From Treponema sp. (GTDB lineage: Bacteria > Spirochaetota > Spirochaetia > Treponematales > Treponemataceae), in NCBI GenBank assembly GCA_017940005.1, contig JAGAZO010000016.1, forward strand, positions 1 through 64,000: a stretch of DNA of 64,000 nucleotides, in the 5' to 3' direction. Position 1 is the stretch's first letter, and every line of letters begins with the position of its first letter. Position numbers and translations under genes: made by a program. Shown here piece after piece: positions 24,074-32,901 of the stretch. Below the pieces are notes generated by a model, which was given only the letters and a program-made list of their open reading frames with translations, had not been told where the DNA came from and did not search any database.

Positions 24074-25526
24074 TCGATATGGAATTATTTTTTTAGCAGC
24101 GCTCGCTGTTATAATTGTTTCCTGTGTATCAACAAACGAAGTCATAGACAGCGACCCTGCTGTAGGCAAAGGTGTCGCTGCATGGAATACAAGAGGTCCT
24201 TCTGCCGCTTCTGCGCACTGGGAAGGCATTAAAGATGCTTCAAAGCGCGACAAATGGCTGAACTATGTAACGTTGTATGAAGACGGTAAAAAAGCGCTCG
24301 ACAGCACAGATGCAATCAAAGCGTCAAATGAAGCGAGGCTTCTTTCAGCGTGCAACACTGCGCTCACAAAATTTAGTGCACTCGATTCTTCGCTCGAACT
24401 TCCCGATGATGTTCGTGAAAAAGGTGCAAATCTTACCGCTCAACGCGTAGACAAATTGCTCGCATCGGAAAAGCTTGCTGATGCAAGAAAAATGTACACT
24501 ACAGCAGTTGACGTGTACGGCTCCAACGATGCGCTTACTGCTGTAAAAAAAGAAATCGATGTTGTCGGAGTGATTTCGTCTGAAAAAGCGTCGCTTGTAA
24601 GCCAAATCCAGAAGATTGATGAAAAAGCAGATTTTGACACAAAAATTGCAGCGTATGATGCAATCATCGCAAAATACCAGACAGCGCAGACAAAAGTCAA
24701 TGCTACGGTAAAGCAGGCAGGCGTTGGAGATACAAGCGGTGTTGCCGCAAATGTGCGCTCTTTCAACAAAGTGCGCCAAGATGTTGCAATTCAGCGTGCT
24801 GCTGCATTTCGTGATGAGGCGTATACGTACCGCGACCGCATGGGCGAAGAGTTTGCGCGGCAGGCAGAAGAAGGTTCTGGCACGGGGAAAAATGGCGAGT
24901 TCACTGTGTACGACATTCGAAATCACTATCAGGCTGTCGGCAAAAATATGGACGACATCTTTGCAGAGCTTCAAGCATTTGCCGCAAAATATCCAAATGA
25001 TGTTGGCGCGGACATCATCGCCGAAGCAAAAGCGCAAAAAGATGACTTAAATGCAAAAATCCGCCAAATCAATCAAGAAATTGCTGTTAAAGAAGAGATT
25101 GAAAGCCGCGGAAAGACTGTTATGCCGCTCATCATTGGTCTTTTCAATCCTGACCCGAATTCAAGCGCGTCAAATCAAAAATCGCGTCCGGCAAAATTCA
25201 GCGCGACAAAACAGAAAAACAATGAATACTGGTGGGGCATGGTTGAAATCCCAAGAGGGAAGATGAATGACCTTGTTATCACGCTCAAAGACAACAGAAC
25301 AGTGAGAGTATTCGATCAAAACACGCACAGCGGCAAGGACATAGAGCGCAAAAAAATACCGAACCTTGTAAGCATGCAAAATAAAGTAGGCAACTCATGG
25401 CCTGTATTGAACGCTGGCTCTCAGCTGTCCACAAATAAATATTTCTTTGAAATCCAAAAAGGCAAAACAGACAGCTATTCTGGTGAAGTAGTTGTATATA
25501 ATTCGTTCGTTGTGAGGAGCCGCTAA
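24063..25526 (+). CDS. Treponemal lipoprotein, helical repeat type
   Basis: 487 residues from the ATG at 24063 (AAGGAGG upstream; overlaps the preceding gene). Signal peptide with lipobox I-V-S-C at residues about 19-22. The rest is long amphipathic helices of a TPR-like or coiled-coil type (many Ala/Lys/Asp heptads), followed by a short beta-rich end (about 390-487) with N-E-Y-W-W-G-M-V-E-I-P-R. No enzyme motif. It ends three bases before the solute-binding protein gene, pointing to a periplasmic role beside the ABC importer. Confidence 0.72.
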   Translation: MKINRYGIIFLAALAVIIVSCVSTNEVIDSDPAVGKGVAAWNTRGPSAASAHWEGIKDASKRDKWLNYVTLYEDGKKALDSTDAIKASNEARLLSACNTALTKFSALDSSLELPDDVREKGANLTAQRVDKLLASEKLADARKMYTTAVDVYGSNDALTAVKKEIDVVGVISSEKASLVSQIQKIDEKADFDTKIAAYDAIIAKYQTAQTKVNATVKQAGVGDTSGVAANVRSFNKVRQDVAIQRAAAFRDEAYTYRDRMGEEFARQAEEGSGTGKNGEFTVYDIRNHYQAVGKNMDDIFAELQAFAAKYPNDVGADIIAEAKAQKDDLNAKIRQINQEIAVKEEIESRGKTVMPLIIGLFNPDPNSSASNQKSRPAKFSATKQKNNEYWWGMVEIPRGKMNDLVITLKDNRTVRVFDQNTHSGKDIERKKIPNLVSMQNKVGNSWPVLNAGSQLSTNKYFFEIQKGKTDSYSGEVVVYNSFVVRSR

Positions 25527-25528
25527 TT

Positions 25529-27124
25529 ATGGCAAAAAAATTGAGTAAAAAGATACTTGCTGTCATCATTGCAGTGATAATTTTGATTATTGCTGCAATT
25601 GTATTCGCCGTTATGAGATCGCAGCCAAAAGGCATGACTGTGGCAGTTTCTACGTTGCCAGATTCGTTGAACCCCATTCTTCCGCAAAATACGTCCGGCT
25701 TGAATGCGAATGAGCTGCTCTTTGACGGTCTTGTAAACTACACTGTCGATCCGGTGAGCAAAGTGTGCTATCCGGAGCTTGCGCTTGCGGACAGTATTAC
25801 GCAAGATGCGGACACAAAGAAAATTTACACAGTAGTTCTCCGCGATGTTGCATGGCACGATGGCACTCCTTTAACAGCGGACGATGTCGTGTATTCGTTC
25901 AATGCCTACACGCTTGAAGAAAACGGTTCGCCGCAGCGCGACTACCTTATGTCGTTTATCAAGAGCGTGGAAGCAGAAGACGATACGACGGTAATCATCG
26001 AATTTAACAATCCTATTCCAGACTATCGCGCGCAAGCTGTTCTCACGTTCAAAATCGTTCCCTGCAAGTATCGCGGCAGAGACATGAATGTGAACATGCG
26101 CAGCGGAGAAAACGAGCGCGCGTTTGCGACCGCTCCTGTGGGAACAGGGCCGTTCAAGCTTTCAAAATGGGAAATTGACAAATGGCTCACGTTTGAGGCA
26201 AACGGACTCTATGTGAACGGCAAACCGCAAGCAGACAGCTTGGTCATTAAAAGAACGATTGACCCAGTAGTTCGCATGAATGAATTGCGCAGAGGTCGCA
26301 TCAATCTTGTGCTTGAAACAAATCCTATGGACCGCGCCACTGTCGAAAAGATTAAAAACGTTGACATCAATTCGTATCTGCCATATGCATTCTACGAAGT
26401 TGAAATCAACACAAAACTCTTTCCGAGCGCAGAAGGTCGTCAGGCTATGGCTATGGCGCTCAACAAAACGGAGCTTGTTCCCGGCATTACAGACCAGAGC
26501 GAAGGGGTGTGCATCAACAATGGACCATTCCCGTCGAACTTCTATCAAAAGAGCATGCCTGAATACCGCGACACTGAGATGGACAACCTCCTGCCGTATG
26601 ACATTGCAAAGGCTAAAATCCTTGCGAAAAACGGCAACATCTCAAATCAAAATGCGACGCTCATGTATCCCGATTCAATGGGTGAATTTGGCAAGAGCTT
26701 GGCGGAAGGCGTCGCAAAGCAGCTTGCAGAGATAGGTTTGACGGTGGAAGTGAGACGCGCTGGCGACCAGGTGTTCAACCGCACTGTTTTTAATGAAAAG
26801 AATTTTGAACTTGCGCTTGTGTATCGCGACGGTTATGACAACATCTATTCATCGATTGGCGACTTGTACCGCTCTACAAGCAAAGACAATGTAACGGGCA
26901 TTTCTGACAAAACGCTCGACACTATGTTTGCTGCGTGGGAAAAAGAAGTTTCCGCTCCTGAATTGATTGAAAAAACAGATGCACTCAATGAGCGAATAAG
27001 TGCTCTTTGTCCTGCGCTGTATCTCTGCACGTTGCAGAAAGACGTGTATTCACGCGGCTTAAAAGATGTGGCGATTGGTTCGGACAATCCGTTCCTTTCG
27101 GTAGAATACTGGAAGTTTAACTGA
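25529..27124 (+). CDS. Peptide/nickel-type ABC transporter substrate-binding protein (family 5)
   Basis: 531 residues. SBP family 5 (OppA/DppA) motif after the N-terminus: L-N-P-I-L-P-Q-N-T, E-L-L-F-D-G-L-V-N-Y, then the W-H-D-G-T-P-L-T-A-D-D-V-V-Y-S-F signature at about 108-125. It captures peptides or similar ligands for import by the following permeases. Unusually there is no lipobox Cys; the N-terminus is a Lys-rich start plus one long hydrophobic helix (about 9-31) that looks like an uncleaved membrane anchor. Last base lies one base before the permease gene. Confidence 0.88.
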   Translation: MAKKLSKKILAVIIAVIILIIAAIVFAVMRSQPKGMTVAVSTLPDSLNPILPQNTSGLNANELLFDGLVNYTVDPVSKVCYPELALADSITQDADTKKIYTVVLRDVAWHDGTPLTADDVVYSFNAYTLEENGSPQRDYLMSFIKSVEAEDDTTVIIEFNNPIPDYRAQAVLTFKIVPCKYRGRDMNVNMRSGENERAFATAPVGTGPFKLSKWEIDKWLTFEANGLYVNGKPQADSLVIKRTIDPVVRMNELRRGRINLVLETNPMDRATVEKIKNVDINSYLPYAFYEVEINTKLFPSAEGRQAMAMALNKTELVPGITDQSEGVCINNGPFPSNFYQKSMPEYRDTEMDNLLPYDIAKAKILAKNGNISNQNATLMYPDSMGEFGKSLAEGVAKQLAEIGLTVEVRRAGDQVFNRTVFNEKNFELALVYRDGYDNIYSSIGDLYRSTSKDNVTGISDKTLDTMFAAWEKEVSAPELIEKTDALNERISALCPALYLCTLQKDVYSRGLKDVAIGSDNPFLSVEYWKFN

Positions 27125-27125
27125 T

Positions 27126-28007
27126 ATGCGTTTTTTACGTTTTTTGCTCAAGGAATTTATCCTGCACGGCATAGTATTTGCCGTAGTGGGAACGATTATC
27201 CTGTCTGCGCTGTACTTGCTTTCGATAGGTACTCCCGCAGGCGGGTATCTTGACGCATTGAAAGCTTTTCTTTTGATGCTTGTTGGACAAAAAGATTTGT
27301 CGCAAGTGGGACCAGGCTTTACTTCTGGCCAGATTATTCTAGCAGGAGCGGCGCAGACATTGCCGCTCGCCTTGATTGCGCTCATCTTTCTCATTTTGAT
27401 TGCGCTTGTTGGCGGCTCGTATGCGGTAACTGTTCGCTACATGGCTGTTCACTTTGGCGTAAGAGCAGGCGAAAAAATAGAGCAGTTTTTGAGCGCTGTT
27501 ATCTCTGTGCTTGCGGCAGTTCCGCTTTTTGTGGGATTTTGGCTTTTGTACACGATTATGGGCAGCGCGCCGCTCCCTGTCATTTCGCTCATAACAGTGC
27601 TGCTTGGCGGGCTTGCGTGGGATGCCACGAATTTTTTAAAGACAGATATGCTCTCGCAAGTGAATCAAACGCACGCTATTGTGTTCTCTACATTGGGGCG
27701 CGATAGAGGGCGTTTTTTCCCGCTTTCGGGAACATATTCAGGCTATCTTTTTTCTTCGAGCTTGCCGCGCTTTATTCCGTATCTTGCAGGGAAGGTGCCT
27801 GCAATCATCGGCTCTGTGACAATCGCGGAAATTGCGTTTGACTTTCCCGGACTGGGCAAAAACTTGATTGACGCGCTCATCAATAAAAATACAGACTTGC
27901 TCATTACGTCTGTGTTTATTCTTCTCTGTATCAATGCAGTCGTATCTTTTCTTGTAAAGACAGTGCTGTTCTTGATTTATCCGAGGTGGTATGAAAAAGC
28001 GCTTTAA
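27126..28007 (+). CDS. ABC transporter permease, DppB/OppB-like
   Basis: 293 residues with about six membrane helices. Binding-protein-dependent permease region near residue 225-250: I-G-S-V-T-I-A-E-I-A-F-D-F-P-G-L-G-K (the family's E-x-x-F-x-x-P-G-x-G loop that contacts the ATPase). Overlaps the second permease by 17 bases. Confidence 0.85.
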   Translation: MRFLRFLLKEFILHGIVFAVVGTIILSALYLLSIGTPAGGYLDALKAFLLMLVGQKDLSQVGPGFTSGQIILAGAAQTLPLALIALIFLILIALVGGSYAVTVRYMAVHFGVRAGEKIEQFLSAVISVLAAVPLFVGFWLLYTIMGSAPLPVISLITVLLGGLAWDATNFLKTDMLSQVNQTHAIVFSTLGRDRGRFFPLSGTYSGYLFSSSLPRFIPYLAGKVPAIIGSVTIAEIAFDFPGLGKNLIDALINKNTDLLITSVFILLCINAVVSFLVKTVLFLIYPRWYEKAL

Positions 28008-28809
28008 AGTTTTGAACATAATTTTGGTCATTATTTTTATTTCGCCGCTTTTACTTTCATGGATACCGTATCAGTATTTTGAAAGCGTTATTCCTGCCAG
28101 TTTTTTAAGCGGCGACTATCTAAACGCTCTTTTAACATCGTTTCAAGAGCTTTCCATTACGCTTGCGACCGCGCTTGTATTCGCTATGCTCATCAGTGTT
28201 TTTCTTGGTTACATAAGCGTTTTGTCTATGAAAGTGGGAAGGTTTTTCCAAAACTTGCTGAATGCAGTAGAATCTGTGCCGTCAATTCTTATAGCATTGT
28301 TCTGCTACGCGCCTGTTTCAGGTGCGCTTGTTTCGGTAAAAGGTCCTACGTCTACGGTGCTCTCTCTTGCTGTATTCGTAGCAGCGGCAACTGTTACAGT
28401 GTTGCCGGAAGCTGTTAGAAGCATTGCCATTCCGCTCATAGATTTGTATAACCGCAAGTACAGCGTTTCTTTTCGTTCATATGGATTTACAAAGAATCGC
28501 ATTCTCAATGTCTTGATGAAAACTGCCTTGATGAAAGATACGCTCAAGCGCGTTGCGGCAGGCATCTTGCTTAAAACGCTCGTGCTTGACACATCTTTCG
28601 GCTACGTTATTCAAGTTGGTCTTGGAGCAACAGGTACGCCGCAGCACACAAGTCCTGGCGCGCTCATTGCTGCAAACCGCAAGGCTATCATCGACTTCAG
28701 CAGCACGGGCGACTTTAATCCATGGTTGTTCTGGATTCCATCGCTCATGCTTTTGGCGGTAAGCATTGCATTTCTTATCATCTTGAATGAGGCAAAGGAG
28801 GAAGTATGA
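27991..28809 (+). CDS. ABC transporter permease, DppC/OppC-like
   Basis: 272 residues, five to six membrane helices. The coupling-loop region around 190-210 is less canonical (V-L-D-T-S-F-G-Y-V-I-Q-V-G-L-G). The N-terminus lacks the longer cytoplasmic tail of OppC. Overlaps the preceding permease by 17 bases and the ATPase gene by four, so stoichiometric expression is likely. The pair forms the membrane channel of the importer. Confidence 0.82.
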   Translation: MKKRFKVLNIILVIIFISPLLLSWIPYQYFESVIPASFLSGDYLNALLTSFQELSITLATALVFAMLISVFLGYISVLSMKVGRFFQNLLNAVESVPSILIALFCYAPVSGALVSVKGPTSTVLSLAVFVAAATVTVLPEAVRSIAIPLIDLYNRKYSVSFRSYGFTKNRILNVLMKTALMKDTLKRVAAGILLKTLVLDTSFGYVIQVGLGATGTPQHTSPGALIAANRKAIIDFSSTGDFNPWLFWIPSLMLLAVSIAFLIILNEAKEEV

Positions 28810-30266
28810 TACCCATAGAGCTCAACGACTTTTGCATTCATTTAGGAGAGCGCATTACGCTCAAAAAATGCTCGCTTACAATAGAAGCTGGGTCTTCGAC
28901 AGTAATCATGGGGCCTACGGGAACAGGCAAATCTGTTTTTCTTAAGGCTGTTGCCGGCATACTTCCTACAACTGTTTTTAGTTTTGAAGGCGGCATGAAA
29001 ATCAACGGATTTGACGGCTATATTGCAGGAAAAAAACTTGACTACAATCGATGGACAGAGATTGAGCAGTCAGGGCTTATGTTTGTGCCAGCTGAAACGG
29101 CGCTCGTCATGAATCCTGCCCTGACGTTGGAGCAAAATTTAAACTTGCTTGCACCTGGCTGCCGTCCTGAAATAGTGCGTCGCCTGAATGAATTTTTTAC
29201 ACTTGACTTTGAAGCGTTCGCGCGCTTGTACCCCGATGAAGTTTCTGGCGGTGAAATGCAGAGAATCACGCTGATGATTTTGCTTTCACGCCCGGGCAAT
29301 CTTATTCTTCTCGACGAGCCGACGGTAAACCTTGACAGAAACTTGCGCAAAAATTTTGTGGAATTTTTGAATAAGGAAATATTGTGCGACAAGACAAAGA
29401 CGTTTCTTATGGTGAGCCACGACGTTGATTTTATACGCCGTCTCTCGCTTACGCAAGCGTACATGCTCAACGATGGCGACATTGTAAAATTGGAAACGCT
29501 CCCAGAATTGGAAGGGTACGAAAAACCGCAAGCAGACAAAGGCGCATCGGGTTCTGCGCTGGAGCTTAAAGAAGTGGCGCAGTCGTATCAAAAGCGCGGT
29601 ATTTTCGGTGAAAGAAAGTTTACCGCTTTTAAAGGTTTAAACCTTACCTTTGAGCGCTCAACAATTTACGGCATTACCGGTCCTTCGGGGTGCGGCAAGT
29701 CGAGCATGATTAAGGCAATTCTTCGCCTCCTTGACGACACGGAGGGCGAAATCATCATGGACGGAAAAAATCTTGTTGCGCTTAAGCCGGTGGAAAAGGG
29801 GCGTGACCCTGTGCAATTCAAGCCGTATCGCAAGCGCATGGCAATAGTGCAGCAGGATTCGCGCTTTTCGTTTTTCCCCGATTTAAAGATTAAAGATTCT
29901 TTTCGTCAAATTACCGCTGCCGGCAATGAAGGCACGGTGGAAGAGCTTGCTGAAAACCTTGTGAAAGTAGGGCTTGCAAAGGCGTATCTTGATTCGTACC
30001 CGCAGTCGCTTTCTTCGGGCGAGATGAAGCGCATGGACATTGCGCGCGCGCTAACGGCAAAGCCCGACATCCTTTTGCTTGATGAGCCGTTCGCCCACAT
30101 AGATTTTGATACGCGTTTGCATGTAATGAAAGTGATTTCAAACTATCTTGCAGAACATGCGACTATTCTCATTGTCGTTACGCACGAAGACTTTGATCTT
30201 CGCTACTTTGTGGAAAAGAACTACGACTTCCCAGAATTAGTCGGCATGTATGCGGAAAAGAAATAG
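28806..30266 (+). CDS. ABC transporter ATPase with two fused nucleotide-binding domains (DppD-DppF type)
   Basis: 486 residues. Two ABC modules in one chain. First: Walker A G-P-T-G-T-G-K-S (about 37), signature V-S-G-G-E-M-Q-R, Walker B L-I-L-L-D-E-P-T. Second: Walker A G-P-S-G-C-G-K-S (about 296), signature S-S-G-E-M-K-R, Walker B I-L-L-L-D-E-P-F. In most bacteria these are two genes (oppD and oppF). The C-terminal Cys motif of DppD/F that binds an Fe-S cluster in some members is absent. Powers the importer encoded just upstream. Confidence 0.9.
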   Translation: MIPIELNDFCIHLGERITLKKCSLTIEAGSSTVIMGPTGTGKSVFLKAVAGILPTTVFSFEGGMKINGFDGYIAGKKLDYNRWTEIEQSGLMFVPAETALVMNPALTLEQNLNLLAPGCRPEIVRRLNEFFTLDFEAFARLYPDEVSGGEMQRITLMILLSRPGNLILLDEPTVNLDRNLRKNFVEFLNKEILCDKTKTFLMVSHDVDFIRRLSLTQAYMLNDGDIVKLETLPELEGYEKPQADKGASGSALELKEVAQSYQKRGIFGERKFTAFKGLNLTFERSTIYGITGPSGCGKSSMIKAILRLLDDTEGEIIMDGKNLVALKPVEKGRDPVQFKPYRKRMAIVQQDSRFSFFPDLKIKDSFRQITAAGNEGTVEELAENLVKVGLAKAYLDSYPQSLSSGEMKRMDIARALTAKPDILLLDEPFAHIDFDTRLHVMKVISNYLAEHATILIVVTHEDFDLRYFVEKNYDFPELVGMYAEKK

Positions 30267-30280
30267 GCGCACAGCATGTG

Positions 30281-30314
30281 GCAAGCCGCGTTGCAGCTAT
30301 GGAGCACGGCTTGC
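30281..30314. terminator. Hairpin between convergent genes
   Basis: GCAAGCCG (30281-30288) pairs with CGGCTTGC (30307-30314) across an 18-base loop, in the 83-base gap between the convergent ATPase and exonuclease genes. Weak T-run on the plus strand. Confidence 0.4.
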
Positions 30315-30349
30315 TATTTGACGAATTGCGCTGAATTGTAGGTGCAACG

Positions 30350-30931
30350 CTATATTTTCTGCACCGCTTGCGTGTCTTTGAGGCAGCGCAAAAACACGTG
30401 TCTGCACACTTTTGCGTCATCGCACGCGCGGTGCGCGCTTTCCACGTCAATTCCCATCGCGTGAGCGAGATACTGCAAGCTGTGGTGCTCCGCTGCAGGG
30501 TACGCCCAGCGGCTCAGCGCGAGCGTGTCAATCGCTTTGTTGTTGAGCGCGCTCATGCCGCACAGCTCCAGCTCATTATTTATAAAACGCAAGTCAAACT
30601 GCGCGTTGTGCGCAACGAGTATTGCGTCTTTAGTAAAATCAACAAAGTCTGCAAGCACTGTTTTTGCGCTCGGTGCGCATGCAACCATTTGATTTGTGAT
30701 GTGGTGGACGCTCGTGGCTTCTGCAGGAATCTCGCAGCACGGATTGATGAGCGAGCTAAATGTGTCGAGCACGCCCGTGTTGTCAAAGAGGACGGCGCCT
30801 AGTTCTATGACGCGGCTCTGCGTAACTGAAAGCCCTGTTGTCTCTGTGTCTACAGCGCAAAAAACTGCTCCGCTGTTGAGCAAGCGGAGCAGTCGTTTGT
30901 AGTCGCGCAAAAATTTATTTGGCAGCTGCAT
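30350..30931 (-). CDS. DnaQ-like 3'-5' exonuclease
   Basis: 193 residues. DEDDh exonuclease motifs: Exo I F-C-A-V-D-T-E-T-T-G (about 25), Exo II V-A-H-N-A-Q-F-D-L-R-F (about 109), Exo III H-R-A-C-D-D-A-K-V-C (about 167). Either the proofreading epsilon subunit of DNA polymerase III or a related stand-alone exonuclease; length fits both. The start overlaps the upstream phosphohexomutase gene by 17 bases. Confidence 0.85.
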   Translation of the reverse strand: MQLPNKFLRDYKRLLRLLNSGAVFCAVDTETTGLSVTQSRVIELGAVLFDNTGVLDTFSSLINPCCEIPAEATSVHHITNQMVACAPSAKTVLADFVDFTKDAILVAHNAQFDLRFINNELELCGMSALNNKAIDTLALSRWAYPAAEHHSLQYLAHAMGIDVESAHRACDDAKVCRHVFLRCLKDTQAVQKI

Positions 30932-32699
30932 CGAGCGTTTTATTTATTTCTGCTGCAATCTTTTCAATGAGCGTGCTCGACTCATCTTTTGCTTTTGCAA
31001 GAGCCGCGTCGCTTGCGTTTTCTACAGGTACAATAGTGTTTATGTAAAACTTGATTTTTGGTTCAGTGCCGCTCGGACGCGCGCTCACTTTTGTGCCGTC
31101 TTCGAGGAAAAACTGCAACACGTTGCTCTTTGGCAAATCGACAGGCTCTGTTGCGCTGGGATTTTGCGGATTGAACGAAACGCTGCGCGCTACGTCGCGG
31201 ATTTGCACAACACGTTTTCCTGCGAGCGTTTTAAGTCCTTCGCTGCGAAGTTTTGTCATTATGCCGCTCATGGTAGCTCCGCCTGTGGGGCCTGGAAAAT
31301 ATTTTTCAATCGTCTTGTCTTCAAAGAAACCATATTCTTTGTACATATCGTCGAGGTGCTCAAGCAGGCTTTTGCCTTTGCTTCGCCAGTAGAGCGTCAT
31401 CTCCGCGCACATTGCAGAGGTGGAAACGCCGTCCTTGTCAAACACTTCTTTTTCGATTTTGTAGCCGTAACTTTCTTCAAAGCCGAACACGTAGCTGTGT
31501 GAATTTGTTTTTTCCATCTCCGACTGCACTGATGCAATCCATTTGAAACCGGTAAGGCATTCAAAAAGTTTTACGTCGTATTTTTTGCAGATGTAATCGA
31601 CAAACGGAGATGTGACAATCGTGCGTACCGCAGCAGGATTTTTCGGCATGACGTTCAGTTCTTTTCTGGAGACGAGAATATAGTCGAGCAACAGCGCGCC
31701 CATTTGATTGCCCGTTATCAAAACGAACTTGCCGTCTTTGTCAGGGAACGCAGAGCCGAATCGGTCAGCATCGGGGTCTGTTGCCATAACGCAGTCAGCT
31801 TTTTCTTTTTCGCCGAGTGCAATCGCCATTTTGAGTGCGGGAGCTTCTTCAGGATTCGGCTTTTCAACTGTAGGGAAGTCTCCATTCGGCTCGCGCTGTT
31901 CAGGCACCGTGATCACTTCAAGCCCCAAATCGCCGAGCACTTTTTCCACATGCATTGCGCCTGTGCCGTGGAGCGGTGTGTATACAATGCGCACATCTTT
32001 TGCGTGCTCTTTTATGAGCGCGGGACGGAACAGCTGCGCCTTGCACATGCTCCAGAACTGTTCGTCAATCTCTTTATCTATGAGCACAAGCATGCCGTTT
32101 TTAAGCGCGTCTTCTTTTGAAATAGTTTTTATTTCTTTGACAGCGTTCACTTCATCTATAATGCCTGCATCATGCGGCGGAATGACTTGCGCACCGTCAT
32201 TCCAGTACGCTTTGTAGCCGTTGTATATGCGCGGGTTGTGCGAGGCGGTGACGACAACGCCTGTGTCTGCTTTGAATGTGCGCACTGCAAATGAAAGCTC
32301 TGGAGTAGGGCGGAGAGCTGAAAAAAGATACGCCTTTATGCCGTTTGCCGCAAAGATGAGCGCAGTTGCCTCTGCAAATACGTCTGAATTTTTTCTGCTG
32401 TCGTATGCAACTGCTGCAGAAAGCGTGCCCGCCGCAGCTTTTTCAGGAAATGCCTTTTTCACGTAATTTGCCAGCCCCTGCGTTGCGCGGTGTATCATGA
32501 GCGGGTTCATGCGGTTTGTGCCGCCGCCCATAATGCCACGAAGTCCACCAGTACCAAATTCGAGCGACTGATAAAAGCGATCTTCAAGCTCGGTAAAATC
32601 TTCCTTTGCCAAAAGAGCTTCCACTTCGCTTTTAAAGCGCGCATCTTTTTCTTCTGCGATGTACGCCTGTGCACGTTTAATAATTTCTGACTTTTCCAT
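30915..32699 (-). CDS. Phosphoglucomutase/phosphomannomutase
   Basis: 594 residues, the long form of the alpha-D-phosphohexomutase family. Catalytic serine loop V-T-A-S-H-N-P (about 133), metal loop D-P-D-A-D-R-F-G (about 307), sugar loop G-F-E-E-S-Y-G-Y (about 400), phosphate loop R-P-S-G-T-E-P-K-I-K (about 552). Interconverts hexose 1- and 6-phosphates for glycolysis and envelope sugars; which sugar is preferred cannot be told. Co-transcribed with the exonuclease gene. Confidence 0.92.
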   Translation of the reverse strand: MEKSEIIKRAQAYIAEEKDARFKSEVEALLAKEDFTELEDRFYQSLEFGTGGLRGIMGGGTNRMNPLMIHRATQGLANYVKKAFPEKAAAGTLSAAVAYDSRKNSDVFAEATALIFAANGIKAYLFSALRPTPELSFAVRTFKADTGVVVTASHNPRIYNGYKAYWNDGAQVIPPHDAGIIDEVNAVKEIKTISKEDALKNGMLVLIDKEIDEQFWSMCKAQLFRPALIKEHAKDVRIVYTPLHGTGAMHVEKVLGDLGLEVITVPEQREPNGDFPTVEKPNPEEAPALKMAIALGEKEKADCVMATDPDADRFGSAFPDKDGKFVLITGNQMGALLLDYILVSRKELNVMPKNPAAVRTIVTSPFVDYICKKYDVKLFECLTGFKWIASVQSEMEKTNSHSYVFGFEESYGYKIEKEVFDKDGVSTSAMCAEMTLYWRSKGKSLLEHLDDMYKEYGFFEDKTIEKYFPGPTGGATMSGIMTKLRSEGLKTLAGKRVVQIRDVARSVSFNPQNPSATEPVDLPKSNVLQFFLEDGTKVSARPSGTEPKIKFYINTIVPVENASDAALAKAKDESSTLIEKIAAEINKTLDAAAK

Positions 32700-32901
32700 A
32701 AGTATATGCTCCTATTTATATGTTTCTACTCGTATGCTCCAATCATAACTATAGCATGGAATGCAGAAAAAAACTATAGGTAGTTGGCAGCGCACTGTAT
32801 TTTTTGCAGTGAAATACTTATATGCTCCGCTCATTGAGTCCCGACTTTTGGCTTGCCAATGTTTGCGCAATCATATAAAATGGAAAACTTGAGGAATGAA
32901 T

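Noticed and set aside
24345-25037. 230-codon open frame on the minus strand opposite the lipoprotein gene
   Set aside because: Cys/Phe-rich, no homologue recognised, no start signal; a by-product of codon bias on the plus strand.
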